Assembly (NCBI RefSeq): GCF_022179725.1
Contig: NZ_BPRC01000010.1
Coordinates: forward strand, 62,001 to 126,000
DNA from: Methylorubrum aminovorans
GTDB lineage: Bacteria > Pseudomonadota > Alphaproteobacteria > Rhizobiales > Beijerinckiaceae
Length of the DNA stretch: 64,000 nucleotides
Reading direction: 5' to 3'
In this document: positions 17,823 to 25,945 of the stretch, piece after piece
Numbering within the stretch: the stretch's first letter is position 1
Layout of the letters: every line of letters begins with the position of its first letter
Program-made: the position numbers and the translations under genes
The notes under the pieces: generated by a model
The model's database searches: none
Told to the model about the DNA's origin: nothing
The model's input: the letters and a program-made list of their open reading frames with translations, nothing else

Positions 17823-18074
17823 GTGCAGCGCCGTCGATCTCTCGCCTGTCGAGCGCGTGCAATGCAGCAAACGACACGTTACGGCGGCCCCGCTTCGCCA
17901 CCGTGGCCGCCCTGAATGTGTCCCCGCATCGGTCTCATACCCGTCCCGGTCGATTGGTCCGGTTCAGCGCCGCCCGTCCGGGGCGCTGCCAAGCGAATCC
18001 GGGATGACGCAAACGGCACCGAAGCGATCGAGCCGAGACCGGACCACGCTTCAAACCGCACCTGACACCTTCTT

Positions 18075-18090
18075 TGGCACGGCTCCTGCA
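18075..18090 (+). promoter_or_regulatory. Sigma-54 promoter of the nrt-nir operon
   Basis: TGGCACGGCTCCTGCA matches the RpoN consensus TGGCACG-N4-TTGCW at all but one position; the invariant GG (18076-18077) and GC (18088-18089) are exactly 10 bases apart. The predicted start is near 18100-18101, immediately before the first ANTAR-type hairpin. This predicts activation by NtrC under nitrogen limitation, with NasT adding nitrate response. Confidence 0.8.
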
Positions 18091-18100
18091 AAGCCGTTCG

Positions 18101-18212
18101 CACGGGCTCGCCAACGGTGACGGGCCTCAAACGTCAGCAAAGCCGCTGATCCGGAATGCCCGCACGCGACGAATGTCGATCGCGCAGGCGATCCCCGGAC
18201 AGCGGCTTTTTT
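18101..18212 (+). promoter_or_regulatory. ANTAR-type antitermination leader RNA of the nitrate/nitrite operon
   Basis: Hairpin 1 (18105-18126): stem GGCTCG/CGGGCC, a C-A mismatch, a closing C-G pair and the hexaloop AACGGT. Hairpin 2 (18133-18150): stem GTCAGC/GCTGAT with hexaloop AAAGCC. Both loops have A at position 1 and G at position 4, the signature of ANTAR target RNAs. The 3' part of hairpin 2 shares 18141-18150 with the 5' strand of the terminator, so the two folds exclude each other: NasT bound to hairpin 2 would block termination. Nothing here was computed; pairing was read by eye. Confidence 0.85.
18141..18212 (+). terminator. Leader attenuator (intrinsic terminator) before nrtA
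   Basis: AGCCGCTG plus TCCGG (one bulged A between them) pairs with CCGGA plus CAGCGGCT, a 13-bp stem with a long internally folded loop, followed by TTTTT (18208-18212). The stop point lies about 33 bases before the nrtA start codon. Confidence 0.87.
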
Positions 18213-18245
18213 CATGTGCAGACAGCGCACCGGAGCGAAGAGCGG

Positions 18246-19538
18246 ATGAGCATCGATCACGGCAACACGACCCGTCGCGGCGTCCTCAAGGGAGCGGCGG
18301 CCGCCCTCGCCCTGGCGGGTGCCGCCCGCGCCGCCCTGCCGGCCGGTGCCTTCGCGCAGGGCGCGGGACCCGAGGTGAAGGGGGCCAAGCTCGGCTTCAT
18401 CGCGCTCACCGACGCGGCCCCGCTCTTCGTGGCCAAGGAAAAGGGCATCTTCGCCAAGTACGGCCTGCCCGAGACCGAGGTGCTGAAGCAGGCGAGCTGG
18501 GGCACGACCCGCGACAACCTCGTGCTCGGCTCCGAGGGCAACGGCATCGACGGCGCCCACATCCTCAGCCCGATGCCCTACCTGATCTCGGCGGGCCGGG
18601 TGACGCAGAACAACGTGCCCGTGCCGATGTACATCATGGCCCGGCTCAACCTGAACGGTCAGTGCATCTCGATCGCCAAGGAGCACATCGACCACAAGAT
18701 CGGCCTGGACACCAAGCCGTTCAAAGCCGTGCTGGAGGCCAAGAAGGCGTCGGGCAAGGCGGTGAAGGCGGCCATGACCTTCCCCGGCGGCACCCACGAC
18801 CTCTGGATCCGCTACTGGCTCGCCGCCGGCGGCATCGACCCCGACAAGGACATCGAGACCATCGTCGTGCCCCCGCCCCAGATGGTGGCGAACATGAAGG
18901 TCGGCACGATGGACTGCTTCTGCGTCTGCGAGCCGTGGAACGAGCAGCTCATCCACCAGGGCATCGGCTACACCGCGATCACCACCGGCGAACTCTGGAA
19001 GGATCACCCGGAGAAGGCCTTCGCCATGCGCGCGGCCTGGGTCGACAAGTACCCCAACGCGGCGAAAGCCCTGCTGATGGCGGTGATGGAGGCCCAGCAA
19101 TGGTGTGAGAAGCCCGAGAACCGCGACGAGATGGCGGCGATCGTGGCCAAGCGCCAGTGGATCAACGTGCCGGTGGCCGACGTCGTCGACCGGATGAAGG
19201 GCAAGTTCGATTACGGCACCGGCCGCATCGTCGAGAACAGCCCCTTCACCATGAAGTTCTGGGCCGACAACGCCTCCTACCCGTACCAGTCGCACGACCT
19301 CTGGTTCCTCACCGAGGACATCCGCTGGGGCAAGTTCGATGCGCAGACCGACACCAAAGCGCTGATCGGCAAGGTCAACCGCGAGGATCTGTGGCGTGAG
19401 GCCGCCAAGGCGCTGGGCGTCTCGGCGATCCCGACCTCCACCTCGCGCGGCGTCGAGACGCTGTTCGACGGCAAGGTCTTCGATCCCGAGAACCCCGCCG
19501 CCTACCTCGCCAGCCTCGGCATCAAGAAGGTCGCGTGA
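18246..19538 (+). CDS. nrtA: Nitrate/nitrite ABC transporter substrate-binding protein
   Basis: 430 residues from ATG 18246, with a GGAGCGAAGAG-type site upstream. The N-terminus carries a Tat signal (TTRRGVLKGAAAALALAG, ending near AFAQG), so it is exported folded. It has the CmpA/NrtA family core: KLGFIALTDAAPLFVAKEKG, TFPGGTHDLWIRYWLAAGG, VVPPPQMVANMKVGTMDCF and CVCEPWNEQ. It captures nitrate and/or nitrite in the periplasm; anion preference cannot be read directly. First gene of the operon behind the leader; it overlaps nrtB by one base (TGATG). Confidence 0.93.
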   Translation: MSIDHGNTTRRGVLKGAAAALALAGAARAALPAGAFAQGAGPEVKGAKLGFIALTDAAPLFVAKEKGIFAKYGLPETEVLKQASWGTTRDNLVLGSEGNGIDGAHILSPMPYLISAGRVTQNNVPVPMYIMARLNLNGQCISIAKEHIDHKIGLDTKPFKAVLEAKKASGKAVKAAMTFPGGTHDLWIRYWLAAGGIDPDKDIETIVVPPPQMVANMKVGTMDCFCVCEPWNEQLIHQGIGYTAITTGELWKDHPEKAFAMRAAWVDKYPNAAKALLMAVMEAQQWCEKPENRDEMAAIVAKRQWINVPVADVVDRMKGKFDYGTGRIVENSPFTMKFWADNASYPYQSHDLWFLTEDIRWGKFDAQTDTKALIGKVNREDLWREAAKALGVSAIPTSTSRGVETLFDGKVFDPENPAAYLASLGIKKVA

Positions 19539-20398
19539 TGGCTACCGGAGCAACCCTCGCGGCCACCCGCGAACGCGCCGCCGCCAAGGCCCGCGCGCCC
19601 TTCGTCACCCTGGCCGGCTTGCGCGGCGTCGCCGCCCGTGTCCTGCCGCCGCTCGTCGTCCTGGCGGGCTTCCTGCTCCTATGGGAGGTGCTGTGCTCCT
19701 CCCCCACCGCCGGCCTGCCGCCGCCCTCGCGGGTGGTGGCGGAGGCCTGGGACATCATCGTCGATCCGTTTTACGACAACGGCGGCACCGACAAGGGCCT
19801 GTTCTGGCATATCGCCGCGAGCCTGAAGCGCGTGGCTTTGGGCTTCTCGCTGGCAGTCGTGGCCGGCGTCCTGCTCGGCACGCTCGTCGGCCAGTCCGAA
19901 TGGGCGATGCGGGGCCTCGACCCGATCTTCCAGGTGCTGCGCACGATCCCGCCGCTGGCGTGGCTGCCGCTCTCGCTCGCCGCCTTCCGCGACGGCCAGC
20001 CCTCGGCGATCTTCGTGATCTTCATCACCTCGATCTGGCCGATCATCATCAACACGGCGGTGGGCATCCGCAACATTCCGCAAGACTATCGCAACGTGGC
20101 CGCCGTCATCCGGCTGAACCCGATCGAGTTCTTCTACAAGATCATGCTGCCCTCGGCGGCACCCTACATCTTCACCGGTCTTCGCATCGGTGTCGGCCTG
20201 TCCTGGCTCGCCATCGTCGCGGCCGAGATGCTGATCGGCGGCGTCGGCATCGGCTTCTTCATCTGGGATGCGTGGAACTCCTCTCACATCTCCGAGATCA
20301 TCGTCGCCCTCGTCTATGTCGGCCTCATCGGCTTCGTCCTCGACCGGCTGGTCGCCGGCGTCGGCGTGCTGGTGACCCGCGGCACCTCCGCAAGCTGA
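19538..20398 (+). CDS. nrtB: Nitrate/nitrite ABC transporter permease
   Basis: 286 residues; ATG 19538 overlaps the nrtA stop. Inner-membrane subunit of the SsuC/TauC/NrtB type, with about six helices and the EAA loop that contacts the ATPase (VAAVIRLNPIEFFYKIMLPS). An N-terminal cytoplasmic tail precedes the first helix (VLPPLVVLAGFLLLWEVL). The next gene encodes the ATPase 12 bases downstream. Confidence 0.93.
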   Translation: MATGATLAATRERAAAKARAPFVTLAGLRGVAARVLPPLVVLAGFLLLWEVLCSSPTAGLPPPSRVVAEAWDIIVDPFYDNGGTDKGLFWHIAASLKRVALGFSLAVVAGVLLGTLVGQSEWAMRGLDPIFQVLRTIPPLAWLPLSLAAFRDGQPSAIFVIFITSIWPIIINTAVGIRNIPQDYRNVAAVIRLNPIEFFYKIMLPSAAPYIFTGLRIGVGLSWLAIVAAEMLIGGVGIGFFIWDAWNSSHISEIIVALVYVGLIGFVLDRLVAGVGVLVTRGTSAS

Positions 20399-20410
20399 GG
20401 GACCAGAATC

Positions 20411-21205
20411 ATGGCTCATCTCACTCTCTCACAGGTCGGCATCACCTTCCGCCGCGGAGCTAAGACCTCGGAGGTCCTGCGCGACGTGAACCTCGACATC
20501 GCCAAGGGCGAGTTCGTCTCGATCATCGGGCATTCCGGCTGCGGCAAGTCGACGGTGCTCAACATCGTCGCCGGCCTGCTCAAGGCCTCCACCGGCGGCG
20601 TGCTCCTCGACGGCAAGGAAGTGAACGCCCCCGGCCCCGACCGCGCCGTGGTGTTCCAGAACCACTCGCTCCTGCCCTGGCTCACCGTGCGCGAGAACGT
20701 GGCACTGGCCGTCGATAAGGTGCTCAGGGGCAAGAAGACCCGGACCGAGCGCGCTCAGTGGATCGAGCACAACCTCGCGCTGGTGAACATGATGCACGCC
20801 GCCGACAAGCGTCCGGCGGAGATCTCCGGCGGCATGAAGCAGCGCGTCGGCATCGCCCGCGCGCTGGCCATGGAGCCGACCGTGCTGCTGATGGACGAGC
20901 CGTTCGGGGCGCTCGACGCGCTGACCCGCGCCCACCTCCAAGACCAGCTCATGGAGATCCAGACGCGGCTCAGAAACACCGTCATCATGATCACCCACGA
21001 CGTGGACGAGGCGGTGCTACTCTCCGACCGCATCGTGATGATGACGAACGGGCCCTCGGCCACCATCGGCGAGATCCTGCCCGTGCCGCTGGCCCGTCCC
21101 CGCCGCCGGCTCGATCTCGTGGAGGACGCGACCTACGTCCACGCCCGCGCCGCGGTGCTGGAATTCCTCTACGCCCGCCACGCCAAGCCGGCGCTCGCGG
21201 CCTGA
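20411..21205 (+). CDS. nrtD: Nitrate/nitrite ABC transporter ATPase
   Basis: 264 residues, one nucleotide-binding domain without a fused substrate-binding domain (so NrtD-like rather than NrtC-like). Walker A GHSGCGKST, Q-loop VVFQNHSLLPWL, signature ISGGMKQRVGIARAL, Walker B VLLMDEPFGALDALTRA and switch His in MITHDVDEAVLLSDR are all intact. It powers uptake through NrtA/NrtB. The following gene begins 25 bases after the stop. Confidence 0.93.
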   Translation: MAHLTLSQVGITFRRGAKTSEVLRDVNLDIAKGEFVSIIGHSGCGKSTVLNIVAGLLKASTGGVLLDGKEVNAPGPDRAVVFQNHSLLPWLTVRENVALAVDKVLRGKKTRTERAQWIEHNLALVNMMHAADKRPAEISGGMKQRVGIARALAMEPTVLLMDEPFGALDALTRAHLQDQLMEIQTRLRNTVIMITHDVDEAVLLSDRIVMMTNGPSATIGEILPVPLARPRRRLDLVEDATYVHARAAVLEFLYARHAKPALAA

Positions 21206-21230
21206 ATTCGTGAAGGGGGATCACGGGTTC

Positions 21231-22451
21231 ATGAGCTCGAAGGACAGACTCGTCGTCGCCGGCAACGGCATGGCCTCGCTCCGCTTCCTCGAGCGGCTGA
21301 CGGAGCGCGCGCCGGGTCGCTACGACGTGACGGTGGTCGGCGCGGAGCCGGTGGCGGCCTACAACCGGGTGCTGCTCTCCTCGCTGCTCGGCGGTGAGGT
21401 GGACGAGTCGGCCTGCAGCTTCCGCCCGCTCTCTTGGTACGAGGCACACGGCATCCGCCTCGTCACCGGCGCGCCGGTGACCGAGATCGACCGGGCGAAC
21501 CGCATCGCGATGGTCGGGCAGACGCATGTCCTGCCCTACGACAAGCTGGTGCTGGCGGTGGGCTCGCTGCCGATCCGTCTGCCGCTGCCGGGCATCGACC
21601 TGCCGGGCGTCCTGACGTTTCGCGATTTCGCCGACGTGGCGGCGATCCGCAAGGCGGCGGTGGAGCACGCCAAAGCGGTCGTGATCGGCGGCGGGCTTCT
21701 GGGCCTGGAGGCCGCGGTCGGGCTCGCCCGGCTTGGCGTCGACACCACGCTGGTCCACGTCATGGACCGGGTGATGGAGCGCCAGCTCGACCACGCCGCC
21801 GCCCGCCTCGTGCGCGCGGCGATGGAGGCCCGCGGCGTCCGGGTGATGCTATGCGCCGACACGGCGGCGATCGAGGGCGACGGACGGGTCGAGCGGTTGG
21901 TGCTGAAGGACGGCACGGTGATTCCGGCCGATCTCGTGGTGATGTCGGTGGGCATCCGCGCCTCGACGGCGCTGGCGCAGGGCTGCGGGCTGACATGCGG
22001 GCGCGGCATCACGGTGGACGACCGGATGACCACCTCCGACCCGGCGATCCACGCGCTCGGCGAATGCGCCGAGCACCGGGGCGTCGTCTACGGCCTGGTC
22101 GAGCCCGCCTACGAACAGGCCGAGGTGCTGTCGCGGGTGCTTCTCGGCGAGGCGGCGGCCTATCCCGGCACGTCCCTTGCCACGAGCCTCAAAGTCTCGG
22201 GCCTGCCGGTCTTCTCCGCCGGTCTGGTCGACACGCCCGAGGGCGCCGAGGCGGTCGTGATGCACGACGCCGCCGCCGGGCTCTACCGCAAGCTGATCAT
22301 CGTCGACGACCGCCTCGCAGGGGCAGTCTTCGTCGGCGATATCGCGGAGCAGGCACGCTGCAAGGAGCTGATCCGCTCCGGCGCGCCGCTTTCCCCCGAC
22401 GACCGGGACGACCTGATGTTCGGCCCGGCCCCGAAAACCCTCGCAGCGTGA
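21231..22451 (+). CDS. FAD/NAD(P)-dependent oxidoreductase, NirB N-domain-like
   Basis: 406 residues from ATG 21231; an in-frame GTG at 21210 lies before the AGGGGG site (21214-21219) and is rejected. It matches the FAD/NAD(P)H half of NirB-type nitrite reductases: RLVVAGNGMASLRFLERL (FAD), then AVVIGGGLLGLEAAVGLARL (NAD(P)H) and GECAEHRGVVYGLVEPAYEQ. It stops before the [2Fe-2S] and siroheme domains found in full-length NirB. Placed between the transporter and nirA, it probably supplies or regulates electrons for nitrite or nitrate reduction; its partner is not proven. Confidence 0.85.
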   Translation: MSSKDRLVVAGNGMASLRFLERLTERAPGRYDVTVVGAEPVAAYNRVLLSSLLGGEVDESACSFRPLSWYEAHGIRLVTGAPVTEIDRANRIAMVGQTHVLPYDKLVLAVGSLPIRLPLPGIDLPGVLTFRDFADVAAIRKAAVEHAKAVVIGGGLLGLEAAVGLARLGVDTTLVHVMDRVMERQLDHAAARLVRAAMEARGVRVMLCADTAAIEGDGRVERLVLKDGTVIPADLVVMSVGIRASTALAQGCGLTCGRGITVDDRMTTSDPAIHALGECAEHRGVVYGLVEPAYEQAEVLSRVLLGEAAAYPGTSLATSLKVSGLPVFSAGLVDTPEGAEAVVMHDAAAGLYRKLIIVDDRLAGAVFVGDIAEQARCKELIRSGAPLSPDDRDDLMFGPAPKTLAA

Positions 22452-22462
22452 GTGAGGCAGCG

Positions 22463-24256
22463 ATGGCAGACGAATTCAACGCCGAGCAGACGCGGTATCT
22501 CGAAGGCTTCGCCTCGGGCATCGCCGCCGCCCGGATGACCGGCGGCCTCGCGATCGGGCAGGGCGCACCCTCCGCCCCGCCCGCCGAGCCCACGGGGCCG
22601 GACGCGATCCACATCAAGGCGCAGGAGCGCACCGTGAAGGCGGGCGGCAAGCTGTGCGACCAGGAGAAGTGGAAGCGCGCCGAGAACCCCTTCGACGGCC
22701 ATAATCGTCTGAAGGCGGAGGCCGCCACCGGCAAGGCTCCGAAACCCGAGGACAATTTCCGCTGGCGCTACCACGGCATGTTCTGGGTCGCGCCGAACCA
22801 GGTCTCCTATATGTGCCGGATCCGGGTGCCCAACGGCATCCTGAACCACTGGCAGTTCGCCGGCATCGCCGACCTCGCCGACGCCCATGGCGGCGCCTAC
22901 AGCCACGTCACCACCCGCGCGGGCCTGCAGGTGCGCGAGATCAACCCTGAGCACGCGCAGCCCTTCCTCGACGGACTGACCGATCTCGGCCTGACCGCGC
23001 AGGGCGCGGGCGCCGACAACATCCGCAACGTCACCGGCTCGCCCGCCGCCGGCATCGATGCGCGGGAACTCTTGGACACGCGGCCCCTCACCAAGGCCTG
23101 GCACAACTGGATCCTGAACGACCGCTCGCTCTACGGATTGCCGCGCAAGTTCAACGTCTCGTTCGACGGCGGCGGCGTGACGCCGGCCCTGGAAGAGACG
23201 AACGACATCGGCTTCCAGGCGATTGAGGTGCTGGAGGGGGCAGCCGTCGCGCCGGGCGTCTGGATGCGCCTCGTGCTCGGCGGCATCTCCGGCCACAAGG
23301 ATCTGGCCCGCGACACCGGAATCGTCCTCAAGCCCGAGGACTGCAATCGCGTGGCCGACGCGATCATCCGGGTCTTCATCGAGAACGGCGACCGGACCAA
23401 CCGCAACAAGGCCCGGATGAAGTACGTCCTCGACGCCTGGGGCTTCGACAAGTACATCGCCGCCGTGGAAGAAAAACTTGGGCGCAAGCTCGACCGGGTC
23501 GATCCCGCCCACGTCGCGCCACGCCGGCCGACCGACCGCTTCAGCCATGTGGGCGTGCACAAGCAGGTCCAGCCCGGCCTGAACTGGGTCGGCGTGGTGC
23601 TGCCGGTGGGCAAGATGACCACCGACCAGATGCGCGGGCTGGCGAAGGTCGCGGCCGAGTGCAGCGACGGCCAGATCCGCATGACGGTCTGGCAGAACTT
23701 CATCTTCTCGGGCGTGCCGGATGCCAAGGTCGCCGAGGTCGAGGCCCGCGTCGAAGCGCTCGGTCTCACCATCAAGGCCGCCGGCATCCGCTCCGGGCTC
23801 GTCGCCTGCACCGGTGCCCGCGGCTGCAAGTTCGCGGCCTCGGACACGAAGGGCCACGCGATGATCATTGCCGACCACGTCGAGAAGACCGTGCCCGCCC
23901 TCGACGTGCCGGTGAATGTCCACCTCACCGGCTGCCACCATAGCTGCGCCCAGCACTATATCGGCGATATCGGCCTGATTGGTGCGAAGGTCGTCGTCTC
24001 GGAGGAGGGCGACACCGTCGAGGGCTACGACATCGTGGTCGGCGGCGGCTTTGCCGAGAATCCGAAGATCGGCACCGAGATCTGGAAGGCGGTCAAAGCC
24101 GAGGACGCGCCGTCCCGCGTCGAGGCGCTGCTCAACGCCTATCTCGCCCGCCGCCAGGGCCCGGAGGAGAGCTTCCAGGCCTTCACCGCGCGCACCGGCC
24201 CCGAGGCCCTGCGCGACGCCGCCGAAGAACAACCCGCCCTCAAGGCCGCCGCATGA
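22463..24256 (+). CDS. nirA: Siroheme [4Fe-4S] nitrite reductase, ferredoxin type
   Basis: 597 residues from ATG 22463. Reduces nitrite to ammonium with six electrons in the cytoplasm. The siroheme/[4Fe-4S] ligands are present as C449-x5-C455 (ACTGARGCKFA) and C491-x3-C495 (TGCHHSCAQHY). Both halves of the duplicated NiR/SiR fold are present (GAYSHVTTRAGLQVREI near residue 150; FSHVGVHKQVQPGLNWVGVV near 360). It is longer than many NirA proteins because of an N-terminal extension of about 65 residues. It overlaps the next gene by four bases (ATGA), which suggests the two products work together. Confidence 0.92.
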   Translation: MADEFNAEQTRYLEGFASGIAAARMTGGLAIGQGAPSAPPAEPTGPDAIHIKAQERTVKAGGKLCDQEKWKRAENPFDGHNRLKAEAATGKAPKPEDNFRWRYHGMFWVAPNQVSYMCRIRVPNGILNHWQFAGIADLADAHGGAYSHVTTRAGLQVREINPEHAQPFLDGLTDLGLTAQGAGADNIRNVTGSPAAGIDARELLDTRPLTKAWHNWILNDRSLYGLPRKFNVSFDGGGVTPALEETNDIGFQAIEVLEGAAVAPGVWMRLVLGGISGHKDLARDTGIVLKPEDCNRVADAIIRVFIENGDRTNRNKARMKYVLDAWGFDKYIAAVEEKLGRKLDRVDPAHVAPRRPTDRFSHVGVHKQVQPGLNWVGVVLPVGKMTTDQMRGLAKVAAECSDGQIRMTVWQNFIFSGVPDAKVAEVEARVEALGLTIKAAGIRSGLVACTGARGCKFAASDTKGHAMIIADHVEKTVPALDVPVNVHLTGCHHSCAQHYIGDIGLIGAKVVVSEEGDTVEGYDIVVGGGFAENPKIGTEIWKAVKAEDAPSRVEALLNAYLARRQGPEESFQAFTARTGPEALRDAAEEQPALKAAA

Positions 24257-25854
24257 CCCAGCACGTCGCGCCCCCGCTCGTTCTCATCCCCGAGAGCGCC
24301 CCCTTCAACGCCGACCAGCGCTCCTGGCTGTCCGGATACTTCGCCGCGCTGCTCGGCCCGGCGGTCGAGGGCGCCACCGCGCTGGCGCCGGGCGAGGCGC
24401 CCTCGACAGGCCCCAAGCTCGCCGACAACGACGACGCGCCCTGGCACGACCCGTCGATGCCGATCAACGACCGCATGGCGATCGCGAAGGATCGCTCGGA
24501 GCCGCAGAAGCTGATGGCCGCCATGGCTCAGCAAGATTGCGGCCAGTGCGGCTACAACTGCGCCGACTACGCCAACGCGATCTTTCTGAAGAGCGAGGAG
24601 CGGCTGAACCTCTGCCAGCCCGGCGGCAAGGAAACGCTCCGGATGCTGAAGAAGCTGGAGGAGGAATTCGGCGCCTCGGCCGGCACGGCGGTCCCGAAGG
24701 CGGCGGCCGACGCGCCCAAGAAGGAGCCGGAACTCGGGCCGCTGGGCTATTGCCGCGAAAACCCGGTCGAGGCGACCTTCCTCTCCCGCACGCGGCTCAA
24801 CGCGCCGGGCGGTGAGAAGGAGACCTGGCACATCGAGATCGACCTGAGGGACACGCCGATCGAGTACGAGGCCGGCGATTCCCTCGGTCTGTTCCCGGCC
24901 AACGCCCCGGCTCTGGTCGATGCGGTGATCGCCGAACTCGGCACGCGGCCCGAGCGGAAGATCGGCGGCAAGACCCTGCGCGACCGACTGCTCACCGACT
25001 ACTCATTGGGTTCGGCGCCGGACAACCTGTACCAGCTCCTGTCGCTGCTGACCTCGGGCGAGGCGCGCAAGAAGGCGCAGGCGCTGGCGGCCGGCGAGGA
25101 TCCGGACGGCGATGCCGCCTATCTCGACGTGCTCGGCGCGCTCCACAAGTTCCCCGGCGCACGGCCCGATGCCGAGGTGTTCCTGGAGGCCCTCGACGAG
25201 CTGCAGCCGCGGCTCTACTCGATCTCGTCCTCGCCGAAGATGGATGCCGGCCGCGTCTCGCTGACCGTCGATGCCGTGCGCTACAACCACCGCTCGCGGC
25301 TGCGCCTGGGCGTCGCCTCGACGCATCTCGGCGAGCGTCTTCCCGAGCAGACCAAGGTCCGGATCTACCTGCAAAAGGCGCACGGCTTCGGCCTGCCGGA
25401 GGATCCGGGCAAGGACGTGATCATGTGCGGCCCCGGCACCGGCGTCGCGCCGTTCCGCTCCTTCCTGCGCGAGCGCGCGGCGACGAAGGCGCCCGGCCGC
25501 AACTGGCTGTTCTACGGCCACCAGCGGCAGGCGACCGACTTCTTCTACAAGGACGAGCTGAACGGCCTGAAGGACGAGAAGGTGCTGACCCGCCTCTCGC
25601 TCGCATGGTCGCGCGACGGCACGGAGAAGACCTACGTGCAGGACCGGATGCGCGAGAACGGCGCCGAACTGTGGAAGTGGCTGGAAGGAGGCGCCCATTT
25701 CTACGTCTGCGGCGACGCCAAGCGGATGGCCAAGGATGTGGAGCGGGCGATCATCGACGTCGCCGCGCAGCACGGCGGCAAGAACCCCGACGAGGCGGTG
25801 GCCTATCTCGCCGCCCTGAAGAAGGCCGGGCGTTACCAGGCCGACGTGTACTGA
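24253..25854 (+). CDS. Fe-S / FAD / NADPH reductase (CysJ-like without FMN domain), putative NirA electron donor
   Basis: 533 residues. After an N-terminal tail, residues about 90-125 hold a cysteine cluster C96-x2-C99-x3-C103-x17-C121 (DCGQCGYNC ... LNLCQPGG), like the small [4Fe-4S] domain of CODH/ACS gamma-type proteins. From about 165 onward it is a CysJ/cytochrome-P450-reductase-type FAD and NADPH module: PRLYSISSSPK (FAD), CGPGTGVAPFRSFL (NADPH), FYVCGDAKRMAKDVERAI and the aromatic C-terminus ADVY. The flavodoxin/FMN domain of CysJ is absent, apparently replaced by the Fe-S cluster. Coupling to nirA by ATGA argues that it feeds NADPH electrons to NirA (inference). Last gene of the operon. 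Confidence 0.88.
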   Translation: MTQHVAPPLVLIPESAPFNADQRSWLSGYFAALLGPAVEGATALAPGEAPSTGPKLADNDDAPWHDPSMPINDRMAIAKDRSEPQKLMAAMAQQDCGQCGYNCADYANAIFLKSEERLNLCQPGGKETLRMLKKLEEEFGASAGTAVPKAAADAPKKEPELGPLGYCRENPVEATFLSRTRLNAPGGEKETWHIEIDLRDTPIEYEAGDSLGLFPANAPALVDAVIAELGTRPERKIGGKTLRDRLLTDYSLGSAPDNLYQLLSLLTSGEARKKAQALAAGEDPDGDAAYLDVLGALHKFPGARPDAEVFLEALDELQPRLYSISSSPKMDAGRVSLTVDAVRYNHRSRLRLGVASTHLGERLPEQTKVRIYLQKAHGFGLPEDPGKDVIMCGPGTGVAPFRSFLRERAATKAPGRNWLFYGHQRQATDFFYKDELNGLKDEKVLTRLSLAWSRDGTEKTYVQDRMRENGAELWKWLEGGAHFYVCGDAKRMAKDVERAIIDVAAQHGGKNPDEAVAYLAALKKAGRYQADVY

Positions 25855-25868
25855 AGCATCGGTCCCGT

Positions 25869-25906
25869 CGTCATTCCGGGGCCGCGCAGCGGAACCCGGG
25901 ATGACG
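25869..25906. repeat. Rhizobiales-type palindrome after the nir operon
   Basis: CGTCAT-t-CCGGG pairs with CCCGG-g-ATGACG around a GC-rich loop, 14 bases after the reductase stop. The sequence resembles a short intergenic palindrome common in Rhizobiales genomes. It lies between convergent genes and may act as a terminator, although no U-tract follows. Confidence 0.55.
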
Positions 25907-25913
25907 GAGAGGC

Positions 25914-25945
25914 ATACCCGAACGGATCAACCGGAAACCGTATCA
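25914..25945. repeat. Diverged short copy of the repeat at 32235-32340 and 42066-42198
   Basis: Read on the minus strand it contains CCGGTTGATCCGTTCGGGTA, closely matching the core of the 32235 copy (CCGGTTGATCCCTTCGGGAT). It runs up to and includes the stop codon of the LysR gene, as the 32235 copy does for its neighbour. Confidence 0.45.

Larger units (their letters stand above)
17760..18245 (+). other. 486-base nas control region between nasS and nrtA
   Basis: Contains, in order: the nasTS terminator (17788-17822), about 250 bases in which I see no gene and no clear NtrC dyad, a sigma-54-type promoter (18075-18090) and a leader RNA with ANTAR-type hairpins and a terminator (18101-18212). 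The nrtA start follows at 18246. Confidence 0.85.

Noticed and set aside
18079..18097. Perfect 6-bp hairpin ACGGCT/AGCCGT considered as the first ANTAR hairpin
   Set aside because: Its loop has seven bases without A1, and it lies within the sigma-54 promoter, upstream of the predicted transcript start, so it is not expected in the RNA.
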